Positions 50,134 through 59,778 of a stretch of DNA of 64,000 nt are shown one piece after another. A program made the position numbers and the translations under genes. The DNA is from Albimonas marina (lineage in GTDB: Bacteria; Pseudomonadota; Alphaproteobacteria; Rhodobacterales; Rhodobacteraceae). The stretch covers positions 186,001 to 250,000 of the forward strand of contig NZ_JARHUC010000006.1 of the NCBI RefSeq assembly GCF_029223255.1. Direction: 5' to 3'. The notes beneath the pieces are model-generated. The model ran no database searches. It had not been told where the DNA came from and saw only the letters and a list, made by a program, of their open reading frames with translations. Positions within the stretch are counted from its first letter, which is position 1. Every line of letters begins with the position of its first letter.

Positions 50134-50766
50134 TCAGCGCGCGGCGCGGGCCTGGGCCATGAACTCGGCGCGCAGGGCGGCGTCGGTCTCGAAGGCGCCG
50201 GTCAGGCGGGTGGTCACCATGTTCACCCCGGGGCGGTGGACGCCGCGGGTGGACATGCAGTGATGCTCGCCCTCGATCATCACCGCCACGCCGCGGGGCT
50301 TCAGCGCCCGGTCGAGCGCGCCGGCGATCTGCGCGGTCATCTTCTCCTGCACCTGGAGGCGCTTGGCGAAGGCGTCCACGACGCGGGCGAGCTTCGAGAT
50401 GCCCACCACCCGGTCCGTGGGCAGGTAGGCCACATGCGCGCGCCCGATGATCGGCGCCAGGTGATGCTCGCAATGGCTCTCGAAGCGGATGCCGGTCAGC
50501 AGCACCATCTCGTCGTAGCCCTCGACCTCCTCGAAGGTGCGCTGGAGCATCGCCTCGGGGTCGTGCTCGTAGCCCGCGAACCACTCGCCATAGGCGCGGG
50601 CCACGCGGGAGGGAGTGTCGAGCAGGCCCTCGCGGGCGGGATCGTCGCCGGCCCAGCGCAGCAGGGTGCGCACGGCGGCCTCGGCCTCCTCGCGGCTGGG
50701 GCGAGGGGCGGAGGGCTCGGCGGCGAGCTCCTCGGCGGGCGGGAAATCGGCGTGACGGACGTTCAT
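50134..50766 (-). CDS. folE: GTP cyclohydrolase I (FolE)
   Basis: A 210-aa zinc enzyme making 7,8-dihydroneopterin triphosphate, the first step of folate synthesis. Zinc ligands Cys99 and His102 (SHCEHH) and Cys170 ([10 protein letters not shown]) are present. The N-terminal 30 residues are variable. GGAGACC precedes the ATG. The gap to the next upstream gene (50767-50894) is short. Confidence 0.97.
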   Translation of the reverse strand: MNVRHADFPPAEELAAEPSAPRPSREEAEAAVRTLLRWAGDDPAREGLLDTPSRVARAYGEWFAGYEHDPEAMLQRTFEEVEGYDEMVLLTGIRFESHCEHHLAPIIGRAHVAYLPTDRVVGISKLARVVDAFAKRLQVQEKMTAQIAGALDRALKPRGVAVMIEGEHHCMSTRGVHRPGVNMVTTRLTGAFETDAALRAEFMAQARAAR

Positions 50767-50894
50767 CGGCAGGTCTCCGCAGGGGGCGGCGCTTCGGCGC
50801 GCGGCGGCTATCCCTGCGGATACGTCGGAGGGGGGGCGGATGGATCAACCCCGCGGGACGAAATTTCGCCCCGCGGAGCAGGACCCGGGACGCC

Positions 50895-51677
50895 TCAGCC
50901 CAGGATGGCGCGCGCGGCGGCCTCGACCCCGGCCATCGCCTCGCGCCAGGGGCGGGGGCCGTAGGTGATCCGCCCCACGCCCAGCGCGGCCAGCCTGGCC
51001 ACGCCCTCGGCGCCGCCCGGCGGGCCGAAGATGTTGGTGGGAACCGGGCACTCGGCGCAGAAGCGGCGGACGAGGTCCGGGTCCGAGAGGGTGATGGGGT
51101 AGATCGAGCCGGCGCCGGCCTCGGCATAGGCGGCGGCGCGTTCCAGCGCCTGGTCCATCAGGCCGGCATGGAGGGCGGGGTCGCCCGCGCGGATGAAGAG
51201 GTCGATGCGCGCGTTCACGTGCAGCGGCAGGCCCGCCTCGGCGCAGGTCTCGACGATGGCGGCGATGCGCGCGGCTTGGGCGGAGGCCGGGTGGAGGCCG
51301 TCGCCGCCGACCACGCCGTCCTCGAAGTTCACGCCCACCACCCCGGCGCGGGCGAGGCGCAGGGCGTTGGCGGCGGCTTCGGCCGGATCGGCGGAATAGG
51401 CGCCCTCGAAGTCGATCGAGACGGGCAGGTCGCCCGCGACTTCCGCCACCCGCTCCGCGACGGTGACCAGCAGGTCGAGGGGCAGCGCCTCGCCGTCCGG
51501 GAAGCCCAGGGCGCCGGCGACCGCGGCGCTGCCGGTGGCCACGGCCTTGGCGCCCGAGCGCGCCACCGCGGCGGCCGAGCCCGCGTCCCAGGCGTTCCAC
51601 AACACCAGCGGGTCGCCCGGGCGGTGCAGGGCGGCGAAGCGGGCGAACTTCTCGTCGCGGGTCAGGGGCGCGGTCAT
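50895..51677 (-). CDS. Isocitrate lyase/PEP mutase-family protein
   Basis: A 260-aa TIM-barrel protein of the PEP mutase/isocitrate lyase superfamily: DPLVLWNAWDAGSAAAVARSGA, then VSIDFEGAYSADPAEA, VNFEDG and HVNARIDLF. The catalytic-loop KRCGH motif of lyases is absent; the corresponding region is GVVGGDGLHPASAQAARI. It may therefore have another activity. The ATG at 51677 overlaps the stop of the alkyltransferase gene (ATGA), so both are cotranslated. Confidence 0.88.
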   Translation of the reverse strand: MTAPLTRDEKFARFAALHRPGDPLVLWNAWDAGSAAAVARSGAKAVATGSAAVAGALGFPDGEALPLDLLVTVAERVAEVAGDLPVSIDFEGAYSADPAEAAANALRLARAGVVGVNFEDGVVGGDGLHPASAQAARIAAIVETCAEAGLPLHVNARIDLFIRAGDPALHAGLMDQALERAAAYAEAGAGSIYPITLSDPDLVRRFCAECPVPTNIFGPPGGAEGVARLAALGVGRITYGPRPWREAMAGVEAAARAILG

Positions 51678-52327
51678 AGGGGCAGGGTCTCCTGTCGGGG
51701 GCGGGACGCGGCGGGGGCGAGGGGCGCCTCGTGCGCCAGCAGGGCGCGCTTGCGCCACAGGCCGCCGCCGTAGCCGGTCAGCGTGCCGTCGGCGCCGATC
51801 ACCCGGTGGCAGGGGATCAGCACGGCGATCGGGTTGGCGCCGTTCGCCGCCGCCACGGCGCGCGTGGCGGTGGGCCGCCCGATGCGGGCGGCGACGTCGG
51901 AATAGGAGGCGGTGGCGCCGGCCGGGATCTCCCGCAGGGCCGCCCAGACGGCGCGCTGGAACTCGGTGCCCAGCGGCGCGAGCGGCAGGTCGACGGGCGC
52001 CGCGGGGTCGGCGAAGAACGCCTCCACCACCGCCCGGGCGCGATCCAGCATCGCCGACGCGCCCTCCCGCACCGGGCCCAGGGCGGTGCGCAGGCGGCGG
52101 AACTCGGCGTTCAGCACGGCGCGCTCGGGGAACTCCAGCAGGCGCAGGGCGTCGTCGTCGGCGACGGCGAGCAGGGGGCCGAGGGGGCTTTCGATCCAGG
52201 TCGCAAGCGCGCCCGAGGGGACCTCGCCCGGTGGGTCGAGATGCGCGCTCGCCTCGGCGCGGGCGGCGGCGAAGGCGGCGTCGTCGGGGCGCCGGGCATG
52301 AGGGTCGGAGGGGCGAATCGCGATCAT
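51674..52327 (-). CDS. Methylated-DNA--protein-cysteine methyltransferase family
   Basis: A 217-aa O6-alkylguanine-DNA alkyltransferase. The acceptor Cys173 is in IPCHRVIGADG. Upstream, TEFQRAVWAALREIPAGATASY and the Arg-finger region ATRAVAAANGANP are typical. It lacks an Ada-type N-terminal zinc domain; a roughly 40-residue N-terminal segment is unassigned. It is the first gene of a two-gene unit with the PEP mutase-family protein. Confidence 0.93.
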   Translation of the reverse strand: MIAIRPSDPHARRPDDAAFAAARAEASAHLDPPGEVPSGALATWIESPLGPLLAVADDDALRLLEFPERAVLNAEFRRLRTALGPVREGASAMLDRARAVVEAFFADPAAPVDLPLAPLGTEFQRAVWAALREIPAGATASYSDVAARIGRPTATRAVAAANGANPIAVLIPCHRVIGADGTLTGYGGGLWRKRALLAHEAPLAPAASRPRQETLPL

Positions 52328-52401
52328 GGCGTCAGGGATAGCGCGGAACGGAGGGCGGGGGCGCCCGGAAGATGGTGCGTGGGGGCGGCGGCCCCGCTTC
52401 C

Positions 52402-52589
52402 GGACTCACCAGGGAACAAGCCCCGCGCCAGCTCCCCGAAGCCGTCCATCGCTGGATGATGCCTGAGCCGCGGGGCCGAGTCGGTCAAGGACAAGCCCGC
52501 GCAAGCGCGGGTCGCTTCGCGATCCTGGACCGACTCGGCCCCGCAGCTCTTTACGGCATCAGCGATGGACGGCTCCGGGGAACAGGCGC
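52402..52589 (-). repeat. Palindromic intergenic element, copy D (most divergent)
   Basis: The core is 52425-52589. Outer arm bases differ from the other copies but mostly stay paired (CCCC with GGGG; TCCATCGCTG with CAGCGATGGA). The middle stem is unique and long, about 18 bp from CCGCGGGGCCGAGTCGGTC to its complement. The apex keeps the invariant TCGC-TTC-GCGA and CCCGCG-CAAG-CGCGGG. It lies downstream of sdaA, codirectional with it when read on the minus strand. The rest of 52328-52784 (457 bp) contains no supported gene. Confidence 0.88.
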
Positions 52590-52784
52590 TCCGCGAGGAG
52601 AGCCCGGCGCGGCGCCCGGGGCGCGCGGGGGCGTCCTGGGGGCGGTGGGCGCGAGGGCGCAGGCGGCGGGCTTCCGCGCGAACCGTCGACCGGCGGCCCG
52701 ACGCTCGGCGGTCCCGCGCTCAGAGGCTTGGCGCCCGGGGTTCGGCGCAGCCGGGGCCTGCGCCCGGTGGGGCGCCCTCTGGGC

Positions 52785-54188
52785 TCAGCATTCGGGAACG
52801 TTGACGGCCAGGCCGCCGCGGGAGGTCTCGCGGTACTTCTCGTTCATGTCGAGGCCGGTCTGGCGCATGGTTTCGACCACCTGGTCCAGCGTCACCCGGT
52901 GCTGGCCGTCGCCCTGCAGGGCCAGCGAGGCCGCGAGGATCGCCTTGGTCGCGCCGAAGGCGTTGCGCTCGATGCAGGGGATCTGCACCAGGCCCGCCAC
53001 CGGATCGCAGGTCATGCCCAGGTGATGCTCCAGCGCGATCTCGGCGGCGTGCTCCACCTGCTCGGGCGTGCCGTCCTGGGCTGCGGCGAGGCCGGCGGCG
53101 GCCATGGCGGCGGCGGTTCCGACCTCGCCCTGGCAGCCCACTTCCGCGCCCGAGATCGAGGCGTTGCGCTTCACGATCCCGCCGATGGCGGCGGCCGAGA
53201 GCAGGAAGCGGCGCGGCCCCTCGCGGTCGACCAGCGGGCAGAACTCGCGCGCATAGCGCAGCGCGGCGGGGATCACGCCCGCGGCGCCGTTGGTGGGGGC
53301 GGTGACGACGCGGCCGCCGGCGGCGTTCTCCTCGTTCACCGCGATCGCCCAGGCGGCGACCCGGCGCATCGGCCCGTCGGCGGGCTGCATGTTCACGCCC
53401 GAGGCCTGGTCCATTCCCTCGGTCAGCGCCCGCGCCCGCCTGCGCACCCGCAGGCCGCCGGGCAGCATCCCCTGCGCGCTCAGGCCCCGGTCGATGCAGG
53501 CCAGCATCTCCTCGGCGATGCGGTCGACCAGCGCCAGGGTCTGGGCGCGGGGGCGGAAGCGGTCCTCGTTGACCAGCGCCATCTCGGCGAGGCTGAGGCC
53601 CGACTCCCGCGCCGCCTTCAGCATCCCCTCGGCCGAGATCCAGCGGTGCGCGGGGTCGGGCACGGGGGTGGCGGCGGCGCTCTCGTCGCCCTCCCGCTCG
53701 ATGAAGCCGCCGCCGACGGAATAGTACATCGCCTCGGCGATCGCGGCGCCGGCGGGGGAGACGGCGGTCAGCGACATCGCGTTGGGATGGCGGGGCACAT
53801 GGGTGCGCCGGTCGAGGTGGATGTCGGCGTCCGGGTGGAAGGGGATCGTCTCGCCGTGGGGCAGGGTCAGGGTCCGGCTCTCGCCGATCTCGCGCCACAG
53901 GCGCTCGGCCTCGGCGGGGTCGATCTCGTCGGGGCGGGCGCCGGTCAGCCCCAGCGCGATGGCCTTGTCGGTGCCGTGGCCCTTGCCGGTCCAGGCGAGC
54001 GAGCCGTAGGCCGTCACCTGCAGCCGCGCCACCGGCGCCCCGGCGAGGCCGGCGACGAAATCCGCCGCCGCCCGCATCGGCCCGACCGTGTGCGAGGACG
54101 AGGGGCCCAGGCCGATCTTGAACAGGTCGGCGAAGCCGGCGGGCCATCCGGCGGCGGCCGGACCGGGCAGGGGGGCGGCGTGGGTCAT
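52785..54188 (-). CDS. sdaA: L-serine ammonia-lyase (serine deaminase)
   Basis: A 467-aa single-chain, oxygen-labile [4Fe-4S] enzyme turning L-serine into pyruvate and ammonia. FKIGLGPSSSHTVGPMRAA opens it. The alpha-domain shows GAAGVIPAALRYAREF, AEVGCQGEVGTAAAMAA and TCDPVAGLVQIPCIERNAF, which include the cluster cysteines. The start is taken at the ATG at 54188; the frame stays open upstream through the tRNA gene, which is not coding. Downstream lies palindromic copy D. Confidence 0.96.
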   Translation of the reverse strand: MTHAAPLPGPAAAGWPAGFADLFKIGLGPSSSHTVGPMRAAADFVAGLAGAPVARLQVTAYGSLAWTGKGHGTDKAIALGLTGARPDEIDPAEAERLWREIGESRTLTLPHGETIPFHPDADIHLDRRTHVPRHPNAMSLTAVSPAGAAIAEAMYYSVGGGFIEREGDESAAATPVPDPAHRWISAEGMLKAARESGLSLAEMALVNEDRFRPRAQTLALVDRIAEEMLACIDRGLSAQGMLPGGLRVRRRARALTEGMDQASGVNMQPADGPMRRVAAWAIAVNEENAAGGRVVTAPTNGAAGVIPAALRYAREFCPLVDREGPRRFLLSAAAIGGIVKRNASISGAEVGCQGEVGTAAAMAAAGLAAAQDGTPEQVEHAAEIALEHHLGMTCDPVAGLVQIPCIERNAFGATKAILAASLALQGDGQHRVTLDQVVETMRQTGLDMNEKYRETSRGGLAVNVPEC

Positions 54189-54340
54189 GGGGTCTCGAAC
54201 GGCCTTCGCGCAGAAACGGGGGAGGGGCGACGCAGGGCAGCCTGCCACGCCGGGCCGCCCGCGCGAAGGGCGCATGCGACGCCGCGTCCGCCCCGCGCGA
54301 CGCGATGCAGGCGCAGAGCGGGAGGGGGAAGCGGGGCGCG

Positions 54341-54380
54341 GAACGAAAAAGGCCCTCCCGCGGGGGGGGGGAGGGCCTTT
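54341..54380 (-). terminator. Terminator of tRNA-Asn
   Basis: A 12-bp stem (54348-54359 with 54369-54380) with a G-rich loop, read on the minus strand, is followed by TTTTTCGTTC. It begins 21 nt downstream of the tRNA. The + strand shows a run of ten G (54362-54371) partly in the loop. Confidence 0.8.
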
Positions 54381-54400
54381 CGGCGCGCGAGGCCGGGAAT

Positions 54401-54475
54401 TGGCTCCGGCGGTAGGATTCGAACCTACGACCAGCGGATTAACAGTCCGATGCTCTACCACTGAGCTACGCCGGA
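54401..54475 (-). tRNA. tRNA-Asn (GTT)
   Basis: Read on the minus strand: acceptor TCCGGCG pairs with CGCCGGA, the D-arm contains AGCTCAGTGGTAGAGC, the anticodon loop is CTGTTAA giving anticodon GTT, and the T-arm has GGTTCGAATCC. The 3' CCA is encoded. All four stems are intact. The gene is flanked by a promoter-like element upstream and a terminator downstream. Confidence 0.97.
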
Positions 54476-54502
54476 TCAGGTCCGGCCTCGCGGCGCGGTC
54501 GG

Positions 54503-54531
54503 CCTATAGCAATCGTGCGAGGGCGCGTCCA
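54503..54531 (-). promoter_or_regulatory. Candidate promoter of tRNA-Asn
   Basis: On the minus strand TGGACG (54531-54526), 17 bp, TATAGG (54508-54503). The start would fall near 54496, about 20 bp before the mature tRNA. Confidence 0.5.
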
Positions 54532-54641
54532 GAGGGGTTTCGCAACATCTCGCATCAGGCGACGCTACGGCGCCCGTCGCGCGGCGCCCGAGCGGCGCGG
54601 AACCGGCGCCCGGGACGGGGCCGCCGGGGGCGCGTCCGCCC

Positions 54642-55436
54642 TCAGCTTCCGGCGGGTCGGCCGCCGTATTCGCGGGTCACTTCCGAGACGATCCGGCCGA
54701 CCGCGTCGCGCAGCTGGTCCAGCCGCTCGTCGGTGATCCGGCTGCGCGGGCCCGAGACCGAGATCGCCGCGGCGGCCGTGCCGTTCTCGCTCAGCACCGC
54801 GGAGCCGACGCAGCGCAGGCCGTCGGCATGCTCCTCGTCGTCCACGGCCACGCCCTCGGTGCGGATCTTCTCGAGCTCGGCGGCCAGCGCCGCGGGTTCG
54901 GTCAGGGTGCGGGCGGTGGCGCGGGGCATGCCCTGCTCCTCCAGCACGCGGCGGGCGCGTTCGGGGCGCATCTGGGCCAGGATCGCCTTGCCGGCGGCCG
55001 ACCAGTGCATCTTGGTGCGCCCGCCCACCCGGGTCAGGGCGCGCATGGCGTGGCGGCTCTCGACCTGGCCCATGCAGACGATCTCGCCCCCGGACTCGAG
55101 GAAGATGTTCGCCGTCTCGCCCGTGGTTTCCATCAGGCGGCGCATGTAGGGCTTGGCCAGCACGATCACGTCGCGGGTCCGCGCGAAGGCCGCGCCGACG
55201 GTGAAGGCGGCGACGCCCACGTGCCAGCAGCCGCTCGCGGTTTCGAAGCGGACGAATCGTTCGCTTTCCAGCGTGGTGAGGATGCGGTGCGCGGTCGACG
55301 CGGCCAGTCCGGACTGCGCGGCGGTTTCGGACAGGGTCAGGCCGTCCGCGCTCTCGGACAGGGCGCGCATCACGGACACCGCCCGGGTGATGGCCCGGAC
55401 CTGTCCGGCGCGTCCATTGGTGTCCTTCGGAGACAT
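54642..55436 (-). CDS. IclR-family transcriptional regulator
   Basis: A 264-aa regulator. The N-terminal winged helix-turn-helix shows LTLSETAAQSGLAASTAHRILTTLE (residues about 34-58), and the effector domain ends in IclR-type NGTAAAAISVSGPRSRITDERL. It is transcribed away from pcaDCHG, so it is probably the local pca regulator, comparable in family to PcaU/PcaR of other proteobacteria rather than the LysR-type PcaQ common in alphaproteobacteria. The effector (protocatechuate or 3-oxoadipate) is inferred. Confidence 0.9.
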   Translation of the reverse strand: MSPKDTNGRAGQVRAITRAVSVMRALSESADGLTLSETAAQSGLAASTAHRILTTLESERFVRFETASGCWHVGVAAFTVGAAFARTRDVIVLAKPYMRRLMETTGETANIFLESGGEIVCMGQVESRHAMRALTRVGGRTKMHWSAAGKAILAQMRPERARRVLEEQGMPRATARTLTEPAALAAELEKIRTEGVAVDDEEHADGLRCVGSAVLSENGTAAAAISVSGPRSRITDERLDQLRDAVGRIVSEVTREYGGRPAGS

Positions 55437-55490
55437 TCAGCAGCTTCCTTTTCTGTTCGAAGTCTTATCTAGCGCGTCCTGACGTGGGAG

Positions 55491-55545
55491 CCATGGCCGC
55501 CTCTACATGGCCCCGCTTGCATTGAGATCGCCCTTAAATGGCCGT
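55491..55545. promoter_or_regulatory. Candidate operator: three ATGGCC repeats in the IclR-pcaD gap
   Basis: CCATGGCC (55491-55498), CATGGCC about 14 bp on and AATGGCC about 30 bp further occur between the divergent genes, with GCCATGGC itself a perfect palindrome. PcaU-type IclR regulators are known to bind three repeated motifs. Spacing here is irregular, so this is only a candidate. No clear promoter hexamers were identified. Confidence 0.3.
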
Positions 55546-55660
55546 GGATGGGCTCGACAGCGGCGGGATCTGGGCGATAGCTCTAGGAAACGCCGACGTC
55601 TCGCGAAGGCGTCGGTCACGAGCGGGCCGCGCGTCCGCCGCAATCCGGGGGAGGAAGCCG

Positions 55661-56447
55661 ATGCAGGCGATGCGCGCCAGGGGCGGCGTCATCCACTATC
55701 GCGACCAGGGCGACCGCGGCGGTCTGCCGGTGGTCTTCGCGAACTCGCTGGGCTCGGACCTGCGGGTCTGGGACAAGATGGCCGCGGCCCTTCCGGCGCG
55801 CCTGCGCCTGATCCGCTACGACAAGCGCGGCCACGGCCTGTCGGACTGCCCGCCCGGTCCCTACGCGATCGAGGAGCTGGCCGACGACCTCGCCGCGCTG
55901 CTCGATCATCTCGAGGTCTCGAAGGCGCTGGTGGTGGGGCTGTCGATCGGCGGCCTGATCGCGCAGTCGCTGGCCGCGCGCCGGCCCGAGCTGGTCCGCG
56001 CGCTGGTGCTGATGGACACCGCGGCGAAGATCGGCGACGCGACGATGTGGAACCAGCGCATCGAGCAGGTGCGCGCCCACGGGATCGAGGCGCTGGCCGA
56101 CGGGCTGATGCAGCGCTGGTTCTCGGCCGCCTTCCGCAAGGACCGCCCCGAGGAGCTGGCGATCTGGCGCAACATGGTCTGCCGCCAGACGGCCGAGGGC
56201 TATGCCGGCTGCTGCGCGGCGCTGCGCGACGCGGACCTGCGCGACGCGGCCCGGCGGCTTTCGCTGCCGGTGCTCGCCATCGCCGGGGACGAGGACGGCG
56301 CCACGCCGCCGGCGCTGGTCGAGGAGACGGCCGAGCTGATCGCCGGCGCCCGCTTCGAGCTGATCGAGCAGGCCGGCCACATCCCCTGCGTCGAGCATCC
56401 GCGCACCTGCGCCGCGATGCTGCTGTCCTTCATCTCGGAGCACAACC

Positions 56448-56455
<8 letters not shown>
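55661..56455 (+). CDS. pcaD: 3-oxoadipate enol-lactonase
   Basis: A 264-aa alpha/beta-hydrolase that opens 3-oxoadipate enol-lactone in the beta-ketoadipate pathway. The nucleophile elbow GLSIGG gives Ser95; the acid is expected in AGDEDGATPP and the His in EQAGHIPCVEHP. FANSLGSDLRVWDKM and YDKRGHGLSD are PcaD landmarks. The start at 55661 follows GGGGGAGGAAG. It overlaps pcaC by 8 bp. Confidence 0.95.
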
Positions 56456-57573
<1,118 letters not shown>

Positions 57574-57574
57574 G

Positions 57575-58186
57575 ATGCGCCTGCCCGACCAGCTGAAGGA
57601 GACCCCCTCGCAGACCGCCGGCCCCTACGTGCACATCGGCTGCTTCCCACGCATGTGCGGGATCGACGTCTACGAGCACGAGATCGGGGCCGAGATGGTC
57701 TCGGACGCAACCAAGGGCGAGCGGATCGAGATCCGGGGGACCGTCTACGACGGCACCGGGACGCCGCTGCGCGACGCGCTGATCGAGATCTGGCAGGCCG
57801 ACGCCGACGGCCTGCACCCGGGCCGGGGCGAGATGCGGGGCGAGGCCGACCCCGCCTTCGCCGGCTTCGGCCGCTCGGCCGGCGACCCCGACACCGGCGA
57901 GTTCGTATTCCGCACCATCAAGCCAGGCCGGGTGCCCTTCAAGACCGGCGCCGCGATGGCCCCGCACATCACCTTCTGGATCGCCGCGCGGGGCATCAAC
58001 ATCGGCCTGCACACGCGGATGTATTTCCCCGACGAGGCGGCCGCCAACGCCGAGGACCCGGTGCTGGCCCGCATCGAGCTGAAGAGCCGGATCCCCACCC
58101 TGATCGCGAAGCCCGAGGGCCCCGGCGTCTACCGCTTCGACATCCGCCTGCAGGGGGAGGGGGAGACCGTCTTCTTCGACATCTGA
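57575..58186 (+). CDS. pcaG: Protocatechuate 3,4-dioxygenase, alpha subunit
   Basis: The non-iron subunit (203 aa), homologous to PcaH but lacking its ligand set. TPSQTAGPYVHIG, ALIEIWQADADGLHPG and APHITFWIAARGINIGLHTRMYF are family landmarks. It lies 1 bp after pcaH. A long GC hairpin (58197-58239) follows the stop and may end the pcaDCHG transcript. pcaB (cycloisomerase) is not in the window. Confidence 0.96.
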   Translation: MRLPDQLKETPSQTAGPYVHIGCFPRMCGIDVYEHEIGAEMVSDATKGERIEIRGTVYDGTGTPLRDALIEIWQADADGLHPGRGEMRGEADPAFAGFGRSAGDPDTGEFVFRTIKPGRVPFKTGAAMAPHITFWIAARGINIGLHTRMYFPDEAAANAEDPVLARIELKSRIPTLIAKPEGPGVYRFDIRLQGEGETVFFDI

Positions 58187-58196
58187 CGCGGGGCCC

Positions 58197-58239
58197 GCGG
58201 CGGACCAGGGGCGCGGGGAGGCGCCCCCTCGTCCGCCGC
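58197..58239 (+). terminator. Two-tier hairpin after pcaG
   Basis: A 9-bp outer stem (58197-58205 with 58231-58239) encloses a 7-bp inner stem (58208-58214 with 58221-58227). No T-run follows. It lies 11 bp after pcaG and 92 bp before the TRAP gene start. Confidence 0.45.
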
Positions 58240-58330
58240 CGGCCCCATCACTTGCCCGACCCCGCTCCGCGTGGAATAGAAGGGTCGACCGCACACCAAC
58301 AAAAACCGCGGACCACAGGGAGGAAAGACC

Positions 58331-59323
58331 ATGAAACCCGCAATGCTTGCGGCGGGCGCCGCGCTCGCCTTTTCGCTGACGACCGTTCCGGGCTGGGCGG
58401 CCGACCTGACCATGCGCATCTCGCTCCAGCTGCCGCTGAAGTCCCACCTCGGCCAGAACCTGGTGCTGTTCAAGGACGAGGTCGAGAAGACCTCCGACGG
58501 CGCCATCGCGGTAGAGATCTACGACAGCGCCCAGCTCTACAAGGACAAGGAGGTCCCGCAGGCGGTGGGTTCCGGGTCCATCGAGGCGGGCGTCGCCTCG
58601 CTGACGCGCTACGTGGGCGACATCCCGGCGGTGGACATCTTCTACCAGCCCTTCCTGCTCGATACCGAGGAGAAGGTCCGCAAGGCCACCGCCAAGGGCG
58701 GCCCGATCCGCGGCCCCATCGACGAGGCGATCAAGGACACCGGCGCCACGGTCCTGTGGTGGCAGGCCTACGGCGGCGCGATCCTGCTGTCGAACGGCGG
58801 CCCGCTGAAGACCCCCGCCTCGATGGAGGGCAAGAAGGTCCGCGTCTTCGGCAAGACGCTGGGCGACTTCACCGAGGCCGCCGGCGGCGCGCCGACGATG
58901 ATCTCGGGCTCGGAGCAGTACCTCGCCTACCAGCGCGGCACCGTGGACATCGGCATGACCGGCGTCTCGGGCGTGAAGTCGCGCAGCCTGTGGGAGGTGA
59001 TGGACACGATCACCGTGACCAACCACGCCGACATCGAGTTCATCGTCGTGGTGAACACCGACTGGTGGGAAGGCCTGACGGACGACCAGCGCGCGATCAT
59101 CACCGCCGCCGCCGACAAGGCCGACGAGAGCGTGCGCAACGAGATGTCCCAGATCGAGGCCGCCGCCTACGCCGCGGCCAAGGAGAACGGGATGACCGTC
59201 TACGAGCCCACGGCCGAGGAGATGGAGGCCTGGCGCGCCACCGCCCAGCCCGTCTACGACGAGTACATGGAGAAGGCCGGCGACCTCGGCAAACAGCTGA
59301 TGGAGGCCGCGAAGGCTCTCTGA
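58331..59323 (+). CDS. TRAP transporter substrate-binding protein (DctP family)
   Basis: A 330-aa periplasmic binding protein with signal peptide (residues 1-23, GWAAD). DctP features are clear: QLPLKSHLGQNLVLFKDEVEK, EIYDSAQLYKDKEVPQAVGSG, the conserved Arg in GKKVRVFGKT that usually salt-bridges the substrate carboxylate, and EVMDTITVTNHADI. AGGGAGGAAAG precedes the ATG. The ligand is presumably a carboxylate; nearness to pca genes suggests an aromatic or ring-cleavage product, but that is inference. Confidence 0.93.
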   Translation: MKPAMLAAGAALAFSLTTVPGWAADLTMRISLQLPLKSHLGQNLVLFKDEVEKTSDGAIAVEIYDSAQLYKDKEVPQAVGSGSIEAGVASLTRYVGDIPAVDIFYQPFLLDTEEKVRKATAKGGPIRGPIDEAIKDTGATVLWWQAYGGAILLSNGGPLKTPASMEGKKVRVFGKTLGDFTEAAGGAPTMISGSEQYLAYQRGTVDIGMTGVSGVKSRSLWEVMDTITVTNHADIEFIVVVNTDWWEGLTDDQRAIITAAADKADESVRNEMSQIEAAAYAAAKENGMTVYEPTAEEMEAWRATAQPVYDEYMEKAGDLGKQLMEAAKAL

Positions 59324-59456
59324 GCCCCCGCGGACCAAGCGCGGACCGGGCGCCGCCTCGCGGCGCGGGGCGGCGGGCAGGGCAGGGGGCGCCGGCGTAA
59401 ACGCCCCGCACCCGACCTCCGGCGGTCCCGGCGCCCGGCGGCCACTCGCGGACGGC

Positions 59457-59575
59457 GCCCCGGGCCTGACCCGGGGCTTCGCGCGGCGGGCGGCATGGGC
59501 GCCGGCAGCTCGGGGTGCTCCACCCAGGCTCCTGCCGCCGGCGACAGGGGCGAGGCCCCGGGTCGAGTCCGGGGC
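59457..59575 (+). other. Pair of similar hairpins in the dctP-dctQ gap
   Basis: GCCCCGGG-CCTGA-CCCGGGGC (59457-59477) and GCCCCGG-GTCGAGT-CCGGGGC (59555-59575) have nearly the same stem about 100 bp apart. The 455-bp gap (59324-59778) is otherwise GC-rich without a supported gene. Such structures may favour the binding-protein mRNA over the membrane-subunit part. Confidence 0.45.
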
Positions 59576-59778
59576 GCCCCCGGTCCCGACCGTCGCGCCG
59601 CAGGGCGGGGCGCCGGGACGGGCTCTCCGCCCCTGCGCCCCGCCCTTCGCGGCCGCGATCCGCTCCATGGCCCCCCGCCTCCGCGTGGGGCCGCTCCTCT
59701 CCGCCTCGCGAGCCGGCCGGCGGGCCGGACCGCTCCGCCCCCGCGCCCGTCGTTCCCTCGTCGCCCCGGACCTTCTGG

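Noticed and set aside
52785-54461. Serine deaminase starting upstream of 54188
   Set aside because: The open frame continues through the tRNA-Asn gene and its terminator, which cannot be coding; MTHAAPLPG at 54188 is the best start.
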